A stretch of 64,000 nucleotides of DNA. Source: Autumnicola sp041679265 (lineage in GTDB: Bacteria > Bacteroidota > Bacteroidia > Flavobacteriales > Flavobacteriaceae). Location of the stretch: the NCBI RefSeq assembly GCF_041679265.1, contig NZ_JBGFSM010000004.1, positions 1-64,000 of the forward strand. The letters run 5' to 3'. This document shows positions 45,815 to 55,276 of this stretch, in pieces (within the stretch, counting starts at the first letter, position 1; each line of letters starts with the position of its first letter). Made by a program: the position numbers and the translations under genes. The notes under the pieces are model-generated. The model was not told where the DNA came from and ran no database searches. It was given only the letters and a program-made list of their open reading frames with translations.

Positions 45815-47475
45815 TGAATAACAAGCTTAGCCCTTTTCAAAGATTTGTAGGATTATTAAAGCTGGAACGTAAAGACTTTCTGCAAATTATTTACTACGCA
45901 ATTTTTGCCGGCCTGGTAAGCCTTTCTGTACCTCTTGGGATACAGGCTATTGTAAACCTGATGCAGGGTGCAAGGATTTCAACCTCCTGGATAGTACTGG
46001 TTATCCTGGTAACCCTGGGAGTGGCTTTTGTAGGCGTTCTACAATTAATGCAAATAAGGATCCTGGAAAATGTTCAGCAAAAAATATTTACCAGGTCTTC
46101 TTTTGAATTTATCTATCGCTTTCCCAAAATCAGGATGGACCAGTTAAGGAATTTCTATCCCCCTGAACTTGCCAACAGGTTTTTTGATGTCCTTATCATA
46201 CAGAAAGGCCTTTCAAAAGTTATTATAGATTTTCCTGCGGCAATGACCCAGGTGATCTTCGGATTAATTTTGCTTTCCCTGTATCACCCGTTCTTTATAA
46301 TTTACGGGATCCTGCTGGTCCTGCTTATTTATATTGGCTTCCGCATCACGGGAAAAAAAGGCCTGGATGCCAGTATAGCCGAATCTAAATATAAATATCA
46401 CATTGCACACTGGATCCAGGAAGTTGCAAGGGCACTGGTTAGTTTTAAAATTTCGGGACGCACCAACCTGGCCATTTCCAGGAATGACCGTATGCTAACA
46501 AATTATCTGGATGCCAGGGAAGGGCATTTCCAGGTGCTTCGTATCCAGTTTATCCAGCTTATTGTTTTTAAAGTGCTGGTTACGTCTGGGTTACTGGCCA
46601 TTGGAGGAATGCTGGTGCTTAATCAACAAATGAACATTGGGCAGTTTGTGGCGGCAGAAATTATTATCCTTCTTATTATAGGATCTGTTGAAAAAATCAT
46701 CCTTGGTGTAGAATCTTTTTATGACATTCTTACTTCGCTTGAAAAAATGGGACAGGTGGTAGATAAGGAACTGGAAGAACAAACCGGGGAAGAACCTTTT
46801 CAGGTTGGGGAACCGCTCACTATAGAAATGGATGAGGTGAATTACAGAGGCTTCAACAACCAAAAGATCTTGAGGAACATAAGCCTTAGCATTAAACCCG
46901 GTGACAAAATACTTTTAAAAGGGAAAAACGGGGCGGGAAAATCCACCTTACTAAAACTGCTGGCAGGGCTTATACAGCCCGCAACCGGGGAAATTTATGT
47001 AAACAATATTTCTTTAAAGACTATAAAAATAAACCATTACCGGGCCCTGCTGGGACATTCTATAACAGAAGAGTCCCCTTTTGAAGGAACCATTCTGGAA
47101 AATATCACCCTTGGGGATAAGAACATCCCAAAAGAGGATATACAGTGGACACTGGAAAATACCGGCTTACAGGATTTTGTGAAACAACAGCCCAAAGGTT
47201 TAAATACCATGATCTATCCTGAAGGCATCCAGATGCCCTACTCCATTTCAAAAAAGATCATTCTGGCCCGTAGCGTGGTTAAGCGCCCGGCGCTGCTTAT
47301 TTTAAATGACCCGCTGGACCAGCTGGATCATGAGGAGGAAGTAAGGATTTTAAATTTCCTTTTTAGCGAGGAAAATCCTTGGGCCATAATAGCTTCCAGC
47401 AGTGATAAAAAGTGGGAAAGCTATTGCAACAGGATTATAAGTATTGATAAGGGAAAAATAAACAAAAACGCCTGA
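45814..47475 (+). CDS. ABC transporter with degenerate ATPase domain (type I secretion-like)
   Basis: This 553-residue protein has a six-helix ABC membrane domain (about residues 20-310) fused to a nucleotide-binding domain (about 335-550). Walker A is intact (KGKNGAGKST, near 368-377). The other motifs are not: the signature reads MPYSISKKI instead of LSGGQ, Walker B reads LLILNDPLDQLD where the Asp-Glu pair should be, and the switch His is replaced (IIASSSDKK). The Q-loop also lacks its Gln. No C39 peptidase precedes the membrane domain. It is followed at 2 nt by an HlyD and then a TolC gene, so it is the inner membrane part of an export system with an unusual or low ATPase cycle. Confidence 0.88.
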   Translation: MNNKLSPFQRFVGLLKLERKDFLQIIYYAIFAGLVSLSVPLGIQAIVNLMQGARISTSWIVLVILVTLGVAFVGVLQLMQIRILENVQQKIFTRSSFEFIYRFPKIRMDQLRNFYPPELANRFFDVLIIQKGLSKVIIDFPAAMTQVIFGLILLSLYHPFFIIYGILLVLLIYIGFRITGKKGLDASIAESKYKYHIAHWIQEVARALVSFKISGRTNLAISRNDRMLTNYLDAREGHFQVLRIQFIQLIVFKVLVTSGLLAIGGMLVLNQQMNIGQFVAAEIIILLIIGSVEKIILGVESFYDILTSLEKMGQVVDKELEEQTGEEPFQVGEPLTIEMDEVNYRGFNNQKILRNISLSIKPGDKILLKGKNGAGKSTLLKLLAGLIQPATGEIYVNNISLKTIKINHYRALLGHSITEESPFEGTILENITLGDKNIPKEDIQWTLENTGLQDFVKQQPKGLNTMIYPEGIQMPYSISKKIILARSVVKRPALLILNDPLDQLDHEEEVRILNFLFSEENPWAIIASSSDKKWESYCNRIISIDKGKINKNA

Positions 47476-47477
47476 GT

Positions 47478-48833
47478 ATGCTGAATATAACCAACAACAA
47501 ACTGCATGAGAAAGTAGATCTCCTGCAGTACGAATCTGGAAAAAAGGTTTTCAATGAGCGCAACCAGAAATATTTTAACCGGTTTTTGATCGCTTTTGGA
47601 ATTATTTTGATCATTATTCTGTTTTTGCCCTGGACGCAAAGTGTGGCAGGTAAAGGTTATGTTACCACGCTTACTCCTGAACAGCGGCCACAAACCATAC
47701 AATCCCCTATTCCCGGCAGGATTGAAAAATGGTTTGTAAATGAAGGGGACTTTGTAGAAAAAGGAGATACCATCCTTCATATTTCAGAAATAAAAAATGA
47801 ATATTTTGATCCACAGCTTGTAGATCGTACTGGAGACCAGATAAAGGTGAAGGAAAGCTCACGTAACTCCTATGAAAATAAAATTCAGTTTTTAAATAAC
47901 CAGATTAATGCCCTTCAACAGGAAAGAGGATTAAAAACAAATCAGGCCGAAAATAAACTAAAACAAAGCATATTAAAATTCCGCAGTGACAGTATAGACC
48001 TGGAAGCGGCTAAAACCAATTTAGAAATAGCCCAAAGGCAGTTTCAACGGGCACAAACCCTTAATGAAGAAGGTTTAAAATCTACTACCGACCTGGAAAA
48101 TTACCGGCTAAAACTGCAGGAGGCCCAGGCCAAACGGGTGGCACAGGAAAACAAGGTCCTGGCTTCAGAAAATGAAATAATTAATGCCAGGATAGAGCTT
48201 AACCGGATTGGTGCAGAGTACAGCGAAAAGATCTCCAAAGCCCAAAGTGACCGCTCCTCTGCAGAAAGCGGAATGTTCCAAACCCAGGCAGATATCAGCA
48301 AACTGGAAACCTCTTACGCCAATTACGATACCCGCAGGGGTATGTACTACATTAAAGCACCGCAGGCAGGTTATATAAATAAGGCTATTAAAGGTGGAAT
48401 TGGCGAAAGTTTTAAAGAGGGAGAACCTCTGGTTGGCATAATGCCCTCTAATTATGAGCTTGCTGTGGAAACTTATGTGGCTCCCATAGATATGCCCCTG
48501 CTCCATGTGGGCGAAGAAGTAAGAGTGCAGTTTGATGGCTGGCCTGCCATAGTTTTTAGCGGGTGGCCTAATAGTTCTTACGGGACCTACGGGGCAAAAA
48601 TAGTCGCTATAGAAAATTTTATAAGCGCTAATGGAAAATACCGGGTATTGCTGGCACCAAATGAGGAAGATCATAACTGGCCGGAAGGCATTAAAATTGG
48701 AGCAGGAGCTTCCACTCTTGCCCTATTGGAAGATGTCCCTATCTGGTATGAAATATGGCGGCAGTTAAACGGCTTTCCTCCCAACTACTACACTCCTGAA
48801 ACTGAAACAAAAATTACAGATTCCAAAAAATGA
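47478..48833 (+). CDS. HlyD-family membrane fusion protein
   Basis: This 451-residue protein has one N-terminal membrane helix (FLIAFGIILIIILFLPW, about 35-52). A lipoyl-like half follows (QSPIPGRIEKWFVNEGDFVEKGDTIL), then a long coiled coil (about 120-280, with SLEAA/QRAQTLNEEGLKS), the second lipoyl half (IKAPQAGYINKAIKGGIGESF) and a beta barrel. It bridges the ABC protein and TolC. Its stop overlaps the next start by four bases. Normal length for type I secretion adaptors. Confidence 0.9.
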   Translation: MLNITNNKLHEKVDLLQYESGKKVFNERNQKYFNRFLIAFGIILIIILFLPWTQSVAGKGYVTTLTPEQRPQTIQSPIPGRIEKWFVNEGDFVEKGDTILHISEIKNEYFDPQLVDRTGDQIKVKESSRNSYENKIQFLNNQINALQQERGLKTNQAENKLKQSILKFRSDSIDLEAAKTNLEIAQRQFQRAQTLNEEGLKSTTDLENYRLKLQEAQAKRVAQENKVLASENEIINARIELNRIGAEYSEKISKAQSDRSSAESGMFQTQADISKLETSYANYDTRRGMYYIKAPQAGYINKAIKGGIGESFKEGEPLVGIMPSNYELAVETYVAPIDMPLLHVGEEVRVQFDGWPAIVFSGWPNSSYGTYGAKIVAIENFISANGKYRVLLAPNEEDHNWPEGIKIGAGASTLALLEDVPIWYEIWRQLNGFPPNYYTPETETKITDSKK

Positions 48834-50218
48834 AAAAAATTATTTTCATATTAGGCCTGCTGGTTTTTCTTCCTTTGGCCGCGCAGGAAGAGGAAAGAAG
48901 CCAGCTTGAATTTTCGGAATACCTGTCTATCGTTAAAAAATACCACCCGCTGGTAAAACAGGCGGGATTAGTGGTAGATGAAGCCAATTTTAAACTGATG
49001 AAAGCGCGGGGGGCTTTTGATCCTAAAATTGAAGCCGATTTTTCTGAAAAAGAGTTCAAAGCTACCGAGTACTATCAGTTATTTAATTCGGCTTTCAAAA
49101 TCCCTACTTATTACGGGCTGGAATTTAATGCAAAATATGAAGAAAATTATGGGAAGTACCTCAACCCTCAAAACACTGTTCCCGATGAAGGTTTATATTC
49201 TGCGGGAGTTTCGCTGGACGTAACCAACGGGATCTTTCTTAGCGAACGTATGGCTGCGTTAAAACAGGCTAAGCTCTACCGCCAGCAATCCCAGGTAAAA
49301 AAGGACCTGTTGGCTGCAGAGGTATTGTATGAGGCTTCCACAGCTTACTTTAACTGGTTCGCGGCTTATGAAGCCCTTTCCCTTTATCAAACCTTTTTAG
49401 GTAACGCTCAATTCCGGTTGGAATCTGTAAAAACAGAATTTCAGGCTGGTGACAAACCTGCCGTAGATACGCTGGAGGCAAAGATCACCTACGAAAAAAG
49501 GCAACTTGAATTACAACAGGCGCAACTGGATTTTTACAAAGCTTCGCTTAAAATTTCAAATTATCTCTGGGCCCAGGATAATATCCCATTAGAGATTACT
49601 TCAGAAGTTATTCCCAATAAAGAATTATTTGAAGAAGTAAATGAAATGTGGCTGGAAAATGAGCTGACTGCCATTGAAAATTTTCAGGATAACCCGAAGA
49701 TAAAATACCTGGAATACGAGGTGGGAATGCAGGAGGTTGAGCGCAGGCTTAGTGCTAATAAACTTTTGCCTAATCTGGAACTCAACTATAATTTTCTTAG
49801 CAGCGAGCCGGAGGAATGGCAGGGAATTAATACTGCAGATTACAAATTTGGATTTAATTTTAGCCTGCCACTTTTCCTCAGAAAGGAACGCAGTGCGCTT
49901 CAACTGGCTAAGATTGAAGTCGAAAATCTAAAATATGAACTTATTAATACCAACCAGAAAATCCTGAACCAGTTAAGGTCCATTCAGAATGAAATAACAT
50001 CTTTCAGGCAACAGCGGTTTCAAATGAGTGGATTGGTAACTAATTATGAAACCCTTGTTTCAGCTGAACGCAGGAAATTTGAATTGGGAGACAGTTCATT
50101 GTTTCTGGTAAATAACAGGGAGAATTCTCTTATTAATGCGAGGCTTAAAGAGATTGAAATTATCATGAAATATCTCAAAAGCCAGGCAGAATTGCTAAAG
50201 ATCACCACGCAGTTTTAG
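48830..50218 (+). CDS. TolC-family outer membrane channel
   Basis: This 462-residue protein has a signal peptide (MKKIIFILGLLVFLPLAAQ) and two outer membrane efflux repeats of long helices (LAAEVLYEASTAYFNWFAAYEAL; FQAGDKPAVDTLEAKITYEKRQLEL). It is the outer membrane part of the ABC-HlyD export system. Unlike the RND channel at 38493 it has no lipobox. A weak AT-rich hairpin follows. Confidence 0.92.
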   Translation: MKKIIFILGLLVFLPLAAQEEERSQLEFSEYLSIVKKYHPLVKQAGLVVDEANFKLMKARGAFDPKIEADFSEKEFKATEYYQLFNSAFKIPTYYGLEFNAKYEENYGKYLNPQNTVPDEGLYSAGVSLDVTNGIFLSERMAALKQAKLYRQQSQVKKDLLAAEVLYEASTAYFNWFAAYEALSLYQTFLGNAQFRLESVKTEFQAGDKPAVDTLEAKITYEKRQLELQQAQLDFYKASLKISNYLWAQDNIPLEITSEVIPNKELFEEVNEMWLENELTAIENFQDNPKIKYLEYEVGMQEVERRLSANKLLPNLELNYNFLSSEPEEWQGINTADYKFGFNFSLPLFLRKERSALQLAKIEVENLKYELINTNQKILNQLRSIQNEITSFRQQRFQMSGLVTNYETLVSAERRKFELGDSSLFLVNNRENSLINARLKEIEIIMKYLKSQAELLKITTQF

Positions 50219-50246
50219 AAATCTGAAATAAAAGAAATAGACCTAA

Positions 50247-50271
50247 AGTTTATTTTTTTATGAAATAAACT
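50247..50271 (+). terminator. AT-rich hairpin after tolC
   Basis: AGTTTATTT pairs exactly with AAATAAACT over a 7-nt loop, 28 nt after the stop. There is no T-run after it and no G+C core, so termination is possible but weak. Confidence 0.35.
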
Positions 50272-50318
50272 GAAAATGAATTAAATTCAAGAACGTAAAT
50301 CATTGCTAGTTAGAAGCC

Positions 50319-50969
50319 TTGTCAAGAATTATCAATAATACAAAATGGGTGTTATTTGGGACATTGAGCGTTTCCATTGGCTTGTATCCTCTGCTTTACT
50401 TTTTGATTGACAGGCAGTTTGGGTTGTTATCTTCCAAATCACAGGAGTTACTAAATGACCTTATTTGGAATTTTGCCTTTTACGGGCACATTACCCTGGG
50501 GGGAATTGCCTTACTAATTGGGTGGATACAATTTAGCCCAAAGGTTAGAAAAAGAAGAAAGAAGCTTCACCAAATTGTTGGAAGAATTTACCTGATAGCA
50601 GTACTTATTAGTGGGTTATGTGGAGTTTACATTGCGCATTTTGCCACAGGTGGAATTTTCAATAGCATAGGATTTACTTTAAGTGCGTTAATATGGTTAT
50701 CCACAAGCATTTTTGGCTATACTGCTATTAGAAATCGTCACATCCGGCTACATCAGGAATTAATGATATATAGTTACGCGATATGTTTCTCGGCAGTTAG
50801 CTTAAGGATCTGGCTTCCTGTTTTAATATTAGTTACAGGGGAGTTTGATCCTGCATACCACATTGTAGCCTGGCTTAGCTGGGTTCCTAATCTTTTTGTG
50901 GCATATTTTATTATTGCGCGAGAAAGAAGAAAAGTAATACCTGAAATGTTTTCAGGCAGGAAGGGATAG
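50319..50969 (+). CDS. DUF2306-like integral membrane protein
   Basis: This 216-residue protein has six or seven hydrophobic helices. It contains the FYGHITLGGIALLIGWIQF and KKLHQIVGRIYLIAVLISGL segments with the conserved His residues of DUF2306, a family with no established function. A stop codon lies three codons before the TTG at 50319 and no ATG is found before mid-protein, so the TTG is the only plausible start. It lies 100 nt after tolC with a weak hairpin between. Confidence 0.75.
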   Translation: MSRIINNTKWVLFGTLSVSIGLYPLLYFLIDRQFGLLSSKSQELLNDLIWNFAFYGHITLGGIALLIGWIQFSPKVRKRRKKLHQIVGRIYLIAVLISGLCGVYIAHFATGGIFNSIGFTLSALIWLSTSIFGYTAIRNRHIRLHQELMIYSYAICFSAVSLRIWLPVLILVTGEFDPAYHIVAWLSWVPNLFVAYFIIARERRKVIPEMFSGRKG

Positions 50970-51029
50970 GATAATAAAATTGAGAACAAAGCCCACACCC
51001 TATTTACTTATTATCTGTGGAGGTTTTAA

Positions 51030-51066
51030 AAGGCAGAATTAAAATACGACTACTTAATTCTGCCTT
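51030..51066. terminator. Bidirectional terminator between convergent genes
   Basis: AAGGCAGAATTAA (51030-51042) pairs perfectly with TTAATTCTGCCTT (51054-51066), 13 bp, loop 11. TTTTAA follows on the minus strand. It separates the DUF2306 gene from the small lipoprotein gene. Confidence 0.75.
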
Positions 51067-51092
51067 AAGGTTATTTTAGCAACCAGCTATTT

Positions 51093-51209
51093 TTAACATG
51101 GGCACTCAATATCTCCATTTTCTAAAACTTCACATTCACATTCTACGGTACAGGAACTTACCAAAAGCGTTATCCCAAGAAGAAGAAAAATAGTTTTTTT
51201 AGTCATCAT
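51093..51209 (-). CDS. Tiny Cys-rich lipoprotein (38 residues)
   Basis: Reading from ATG ATG at 51209 gives a 38-residue peptide: a charged start (MMTKK), a hydrophobic core (TIFLLLGITLL), lipobox VSSC at residue 20, then a mature part of 19 residues with five cysteines (CTVECECEVLENGDIECPC). The lipobox and the clustered cysteines, four of them in a C-x-C / C-x-C pattern, argue for a real gene. It starts 25 nt after the stop of the outer membrane protein gene on the same strand and ends before a strong terminator. Function unknown; metal binding is possible. Confidence 0.65.
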   Translation of the reverse strand: MMTKKTIFLLLGITLLVSSCTVECECEVLENGDIECPC

Positions 51210-51234
51210 TAATTATTTTAAGGTTAATTTTATT

Positions 51235-51795
51235 TCAGAATTTATAAAAGATCCCTACTCCAGCTGCTCCTAATTTTGCAAAAGTGGTGGAGGTAGTAAA
51301 ATTTCCAGAAGTTTTAGATTTGGTTTCAGAGTTACCAATACCTTGATAATAGGCGAAAATTTCTACATTATCATTTTGCCACCCTCCTTTTAAAGCATAA
51401 TAAAATCCAGCTAATTTCCTGATCTTCTCATCTCCCAAAGCAAAAGCATATCCCGCATCTACCCCCCCAAACCATTTGTAAAAGTGACCCAGGGCATATT
51501 TCGCCGTTACCGCCAGCGGTATATAGTTAAAATCAACACCTTCATACCTATAGGTTTCCCTATCCACACCTTCATTGTCTTTTCCAAAAAACCTACCATA
51601 TCCAGTGATTCCACCAAGCTCTATATTTCCAAAAATGTGAAATGTATAGGAAAGGTCCACCCCTGTTAGTAAATAAAAATTCTGGCCATCACTTCCAAAG
51701 GGAAAACCTGTGTTTGCGCCTGCTTTAAACTCCTGGGCATTTCCAGTTGGAATTATCAAAGAAATGAAGAAAAACAGGGATAATACTCTTTTCAT
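51235..51795 (-). CDS. Small outer membrane beta-barrel protein
   Basis: This 186-residue protein has a signal peptide (FFFISLIIPTGNAQ) and alternating aromatic strands with a C-terminal Phe (GVGIFYKF), as in porin-family or OmpW/OmpX-like eight-stranded barrels. No further family signature is clear. It forms a two-gene unit with the tiny Cys-rich lipoprotein behind it. Confidence 0.75.
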   Translation of the reverse strand: MKRVLSLFFFISLIIPTGNAQEFKAGANTGFPFGSDGQNFYLLTGVDLSYTFHIFGNIELGGITGYGRFFGKDNEGVDRETYRYEGVDFNYIPLAVTAKYALGHFYKWFGGVDAGYAFALGDEKIRKLAGFYYALKGGWQNDNVEIFAYYQGIGNSETKSKTSGNFTTSTTFAKLGAAGVGIFYKF

Positions 51796-51947
51796 TTAAG
51801 GCTATTTTTAAGCAAAGCGCCAAATATAAAAAAAATATATTCTCAACCGTTAATTTTTAAAGATGATGCCAGGTGTAATTCCGCTGGATATTCGCAGGAG
51901 TATTGAGGATGCAGTAGTTTACCTTCTGAAATACCTGCTAAAAGCAA

Positions 51948-51970
51948 AACCTCCGGTAATACCGAAGGTT
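51948..51970 (-). terminator. Terminator after the molybdenum hydroxylase operon
   Basis: On the minus strand AACCTTCGGT pairs with ACCGGAGGTT (one G-T wobble) over a 3-nt loop, followed by TTGCTTTTAG. It lies 65 nt after the stop of the large subunit gene. Confidence 0.65.
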
Positions 51971-52034
51971 GAATAATTTTTGGGAAAAGCTGACTTAAAT
52001 ACTTTAGTCTAATCTTTATATAGTTACCGGCTTC

Positions 52035-54215
52035 CTAAGAAATCACACCTTCCTCTACCGGCGCTACCACTAATTTTTCCGGAGTAATGGGAAGATCGCG
52101 CATCCGTTTCCCGGTAGCATTAAAAATGGCATTGGCAATAGAAGCGGCTACGCTGGTAATCCCCAGTTCACCTATCCCCTTTACGCCCATTTTATTGGCT
52201 ATTTTATCTTCTTCAGGTAAAAATATTACGTCTATATTGGCCATGTCCAGATTTACGGGTACATGATAATCGGCAAAAGATCTTGTAATAAAATTACCGA
52301 AATTCGGCTCTACTTTTGTCTGTTCTGCCAATGCCATTCCGGCACCCATGGTTAATCCGCCAATAACCTGCCCGTAAGCCGTCTTCGGATTAAGAATTTT
52401 TCCGGCAGAACCCACATTTACCATCCTTTTTATACGGTACATCCCGGTATCTTTATCTACCCATACTTCCGTGAAATTGGCTCCAAAAGAAAAAACCGAA
52501 TAATCATCAAACTCCTCCGAAGGTTCCGCAGTACCTTCAGCTTCAAATTTATTTACCCCGTTTTGTTCCAGCAGGGCAGTTAATTCAATTTCCTCATCCT
52601 CACCAATATTCCGGTTCTCTTTTAATTTGCTTACTGCATTTTCACAGGCAGCACGGGCACCATTACAATAAGAAGCCGCGCCCCAGGAACCTCCGGAACC
52701 GGGCGTTACCGGAAACCTGGAATCCCCCAGTTCTACCGTTACCTGTTCTACAGGAATCCCCAGGTATTCCGCCGCGGTTTGCGCTATTATGGTATAACTT
52801 CCCGTGCCAATATCGGTTCCATCCATCTGGATTGTGGCATGTACTTTCCCATCTTCCTTTTCTAAAATCACCCTGGAAGACGTCTCTCTATACGGTGCCC
52901 TTCGGGAGGCCGCGCTCACTCCATGCCCAATCAGCCAATTACCATTACGGTTTGTACCAGGTTCTTTTTTTCTGTTTTCCCAGCCAAATTTATCGGCCCC
53001 AATTCTTAAACATTCCACTAAAAGCCTGGAAGAGAAAGGTTTGTTTGAACTGGGATCTGTTTGGGTATCATTTTTTATCCTGAATTCCACAGGATCCATT
53101 TTAAGTTTCCACGCCATCTCATCCATAGCCGATTCCAGTGCAAAACTTCCTGTTGCTTCTCCCGGCGCCCTCATGGCAAATGGAGTTTGCAGGTTCATGG
53201 GTATCAGGCGGTGCTTTATTAGGTTATTGGGCACCTTGTATAACATTTTTGACACCGTGCCGCAGGATTCCTGGAACTCCTGATAAGTGGAGGTATGTGA
53301 AAGCGTTTCGTGGGCAAGAGCGGTAAGGCTGCCATCGCTTTTCGCGCCAATCCTCATTTTTTGCTCATTATGTTGCCTCAGGCCGGTATTGGTAAACATC
53401 TGGTGCCGCGTAACGGTTAACTGGACAGGACGCCCTACCATTTTAGAAGCCATCACGGCCATAATAGCATGGCGCTCTATATTCAGTTTTGATCCAAAAC
53501 CTCCTCCCACAAAAGATGCTACCACCCTTACATCTTCTTTAGGAATCTGAAAAGTATCTGAAATGGCAATGGTGGCATCATTTACCATCTGCTGGCTGGC
53601 ATAAGCCATAACCTTCCCATTCTCCCAGGTAGCAATAATCGCGTGCAGTTCCATGGGATGATGATGTTCAATTGGCGTGTTATAAGTTTCCTCCACCACT
53701 TCATCTGCTTCGGAAAGCCCCGCATCTAAATTTCCGCGGGAATAATCTGAATTCTCATTAGGTTTGTAGGCTTTGGACCTTAGCTCATCAAAATGTATTG
53801 CCGGCTCCGGGTCTTTTTTATATTCAAATTTCACCAGCCTGGCCGCATATTGTGCCTGCTCAAAAGTTTCAGCAACCACAACGCCTATAAATTCGCCGTA
53901 ATAGTTTACATGCTTACTTTGCAAAACCGGAGCGATGCTGCTGGTAGAAATAGCAGGCATTTCTTCATCAAAAGTATTCAGCTTTTCAGCATTTTTATAA
54001 GTGATTACTTTTAACACCCCCTCCTGCTTTTCTGCTTCAGAAGTATCTACAGATACAATTTCGCCTTTGGCAATGGTGCTGTTTATTCCCTGCGCATACA
54101 CTTTATTTTCTACCGGAAATTCCGAAGCATATTTTGCCATTCCCATAACCTTCAACCGGCCTTCCACCCTGTTAATGGGATTTCCTACTCCAGATGCGTT
54201 TAATGTTTTCATCAT
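52035..54215 (-). CDS. Molybdenum hydroxylase large subunit (PaoC/xanthine dehydrogenase family)
   Basis: This 726-residue subunit carries the molybdopterin-cytosine-dinucleotide cofactor domains of the xanthine dehydrogenase/aldehyde oxidase family: the ald_Xan_dh N domain (GMAKYASEF) and the Mo-binding motifs GGGFGSKL, AMRAPGEA and GSGGSWGAAS. The active-site Glu is in KGIGELGITS. It oxidises an aldehyde or heterocycle. FAD and Fe-S subunits are encoded upstream in the same run (gap 23 nt). By order and subunit make-up it resembles periplasmic PaoABC. Substrate unknown. Confidence 0.9.
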   Translation of the reverse strand: MMKTLNASGVGNPINRVEGRLKVMGMAKYASEFPVENKVYAQGINSTIAKGEIVSVDTSEAEKQEGVLKVITYKNAEKLNTFDEEMPAISTSSIAPVLQSKHVNYYGEFIGVVVAETFEQAQYAARLVKFEYKKDPEPAIHFDELRSKAYKPNENSDYSRGNLDAGLSEADEVVEETYNTPIEHHHPMELHAIIATWENGKVMAYASQQMVNDATIAISDTFQIPKEDVRVVASFVGGGFGSKLNIERHAIMAVMASKMVGRPVQLTVTRHQMFTNTGLRQHNEQKMRIGAKSDGSLTALAHETLSHTSTYQEFQESCGTVSKMLYKVPNNLIKHRLIPMNLQTPFAMRAPGEATGSFALESAMDEMAWKLKMDPVEFRIKNDTQTDPSSNKPFSSRLLVECLRIGADKFGWENRKKEPGTNRNGNWLIGHGVSAASRRAPYRETSSRVILEKEDGKVHATIQMDGTDIGTGSYTIIAQTAAEYLGIPVEQVTVELGDSRFPVTPGSGGSWGAASYCNGARAACENAVSKLKENRNIGEDEEIELTALLEQNGVNKFEAEGTAEPSEEFDDYSVFSFGANFTEVWVDKDTGMYRIKRMVNVGSAGKILNPKTAYGQVIGGLTMGAGMALAEQTKVEPNFGNFITRSFADYHVPVNLDMANIDVIFLPEEDKIANKMGVKGIGELGITSVAASIANAIFNATGKRMRDLPITPEKLVVAPVEEGVIS

Positions 54216-54238
54216 AATTTTTTTGTTTTGAGATTCCC

Positions 54239-55225
54239 TCAGGCTTTTTTTTCATAGGCCTGGGTTAAGGCTCTTACAATGGCTTTTTTCCCCATTTCTA
54301 CTTTATACTTATTATCTTCCAGCGGTTTCGCATCCTGCATGGCAAGTGCTGCAGCCGTCTCAAAATTTGCCTGATTTGGTTTCTTACCTGTAAGAAATTT
54401 TTCAGCTTCAAATAATTTCCAGGGTTTATGAGCCACCCCGCCCATGGCCAGTCCGGCTTCAGTAATCACGCCGCTTTTAATATTTAATCCTGCCGCAACC
54501 GAAATTAGGGCAAAGGCATAACTGGCACGCTCCCTTATTTTCAGGTAATAATAATGATCGGAAAACCTGGGCTTCGATAAATGAATCGCCGTGATCAACT
54601 CTCCCGGCATAAGATTGGTGTCTTTTTCAGGATGCTCTCCGGGCAGCCGGTGAAAATCGGTAAAATCAATCATCCGCGAGGAACCGTCCGGTTGCTGTAC
54701 TTCCACCCGGGCTCCAATGGCGGCAAGTGCCACACACATATCTGAAGGATGGACAGCTACACATTCTTCACTGTAGCCAAAAATAGCGTGTAAAGCATTC
54801 ATCCCGTGAAGTGCCCCGCATCCGGTTCCAGGTTCCCTTTTATTAGAGGGCATAGAGGTTTCATAAAAATAAGGACAGCGGGTTCTTTGAAGCAGGTTTC
54901 CGCCATTAGTTGCCATATTCCTTATTTGTGCAGTCGCCGCAGAAAGCATTGCCATAGATAATAATGGATACTGCTTCCTGATTTCAGGATGATTGGCCGT
55001 ATCTGAATTGTTGAGCATAGCTCCCAGCATTAAACCTCCATCTTCATTGCTGGTAATGCTTTTATAATCCAGATTATTGATGTCTATAAGCTCATTGGGA
55101 CGCTCCACATCTTCTTTCATCAAATCTACTAAATTTGTCCCGCCGCCCAGATAATGGGAATTTTCATGGGTAGCCTCCAAAGCCTGTTCTTTATTTTTGG
55201 CACTTGTGTAAGTGAATGGTCTCAT
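54239..55225 (-). CDS. Molybdenum hydroxylase FAD subunit with [4Fe-4S] loop (PaoB type)
   Basis: This 328-residue subunit has the FAD-binding motif YLGGGTNLVDLM near residues 26-37 and the CO-dehydrogenase flavoprotein C-terminal domain. It also has a cysteine-rich insertion (RTRCPYFYE...GTGCGAL...SEECVAVHPSD), which in PaoB binds a [4Fe-4S] cluster. It passes electrons from the Fe-S subunit to an acceptor. It lies between the Fe-S and Mo subunits. Confidence 0.9.
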   Translation of the reverse strand: MRPFTYTSAKNKEQALEATHENSHYLGGGTNLVDLMKEDVERPNELIDINNLDYKSITSNEDGGLMLGAMLNNSDTANHPEIRKQYPLLSMAMLSAATAQIRNMATNGGNLLQRTRCPYFYETSMPSNKREPGTGCGALHGMNALHAIFGYSEECVAVHPSDMCVALAAIGARVEVQQPDGSSRMIDFTDFHRLPGEHPEKDTNLMPGELITAIHLSKPRFSDHYYYLKIRERASYAFALISVAAGLNIKSGVITEAGLAMGGVAHKPWKLFEAEKFLTGKKPNQANFETAAALAMQDAKPLEDNKYKVEMGKKAIVRALTQAYEKKA

Positions 55226-55276
55226 GTGAATTGAAGTTTTATCCTTTTAATTGTGCAAAAGGATTGGTTTAACCGC

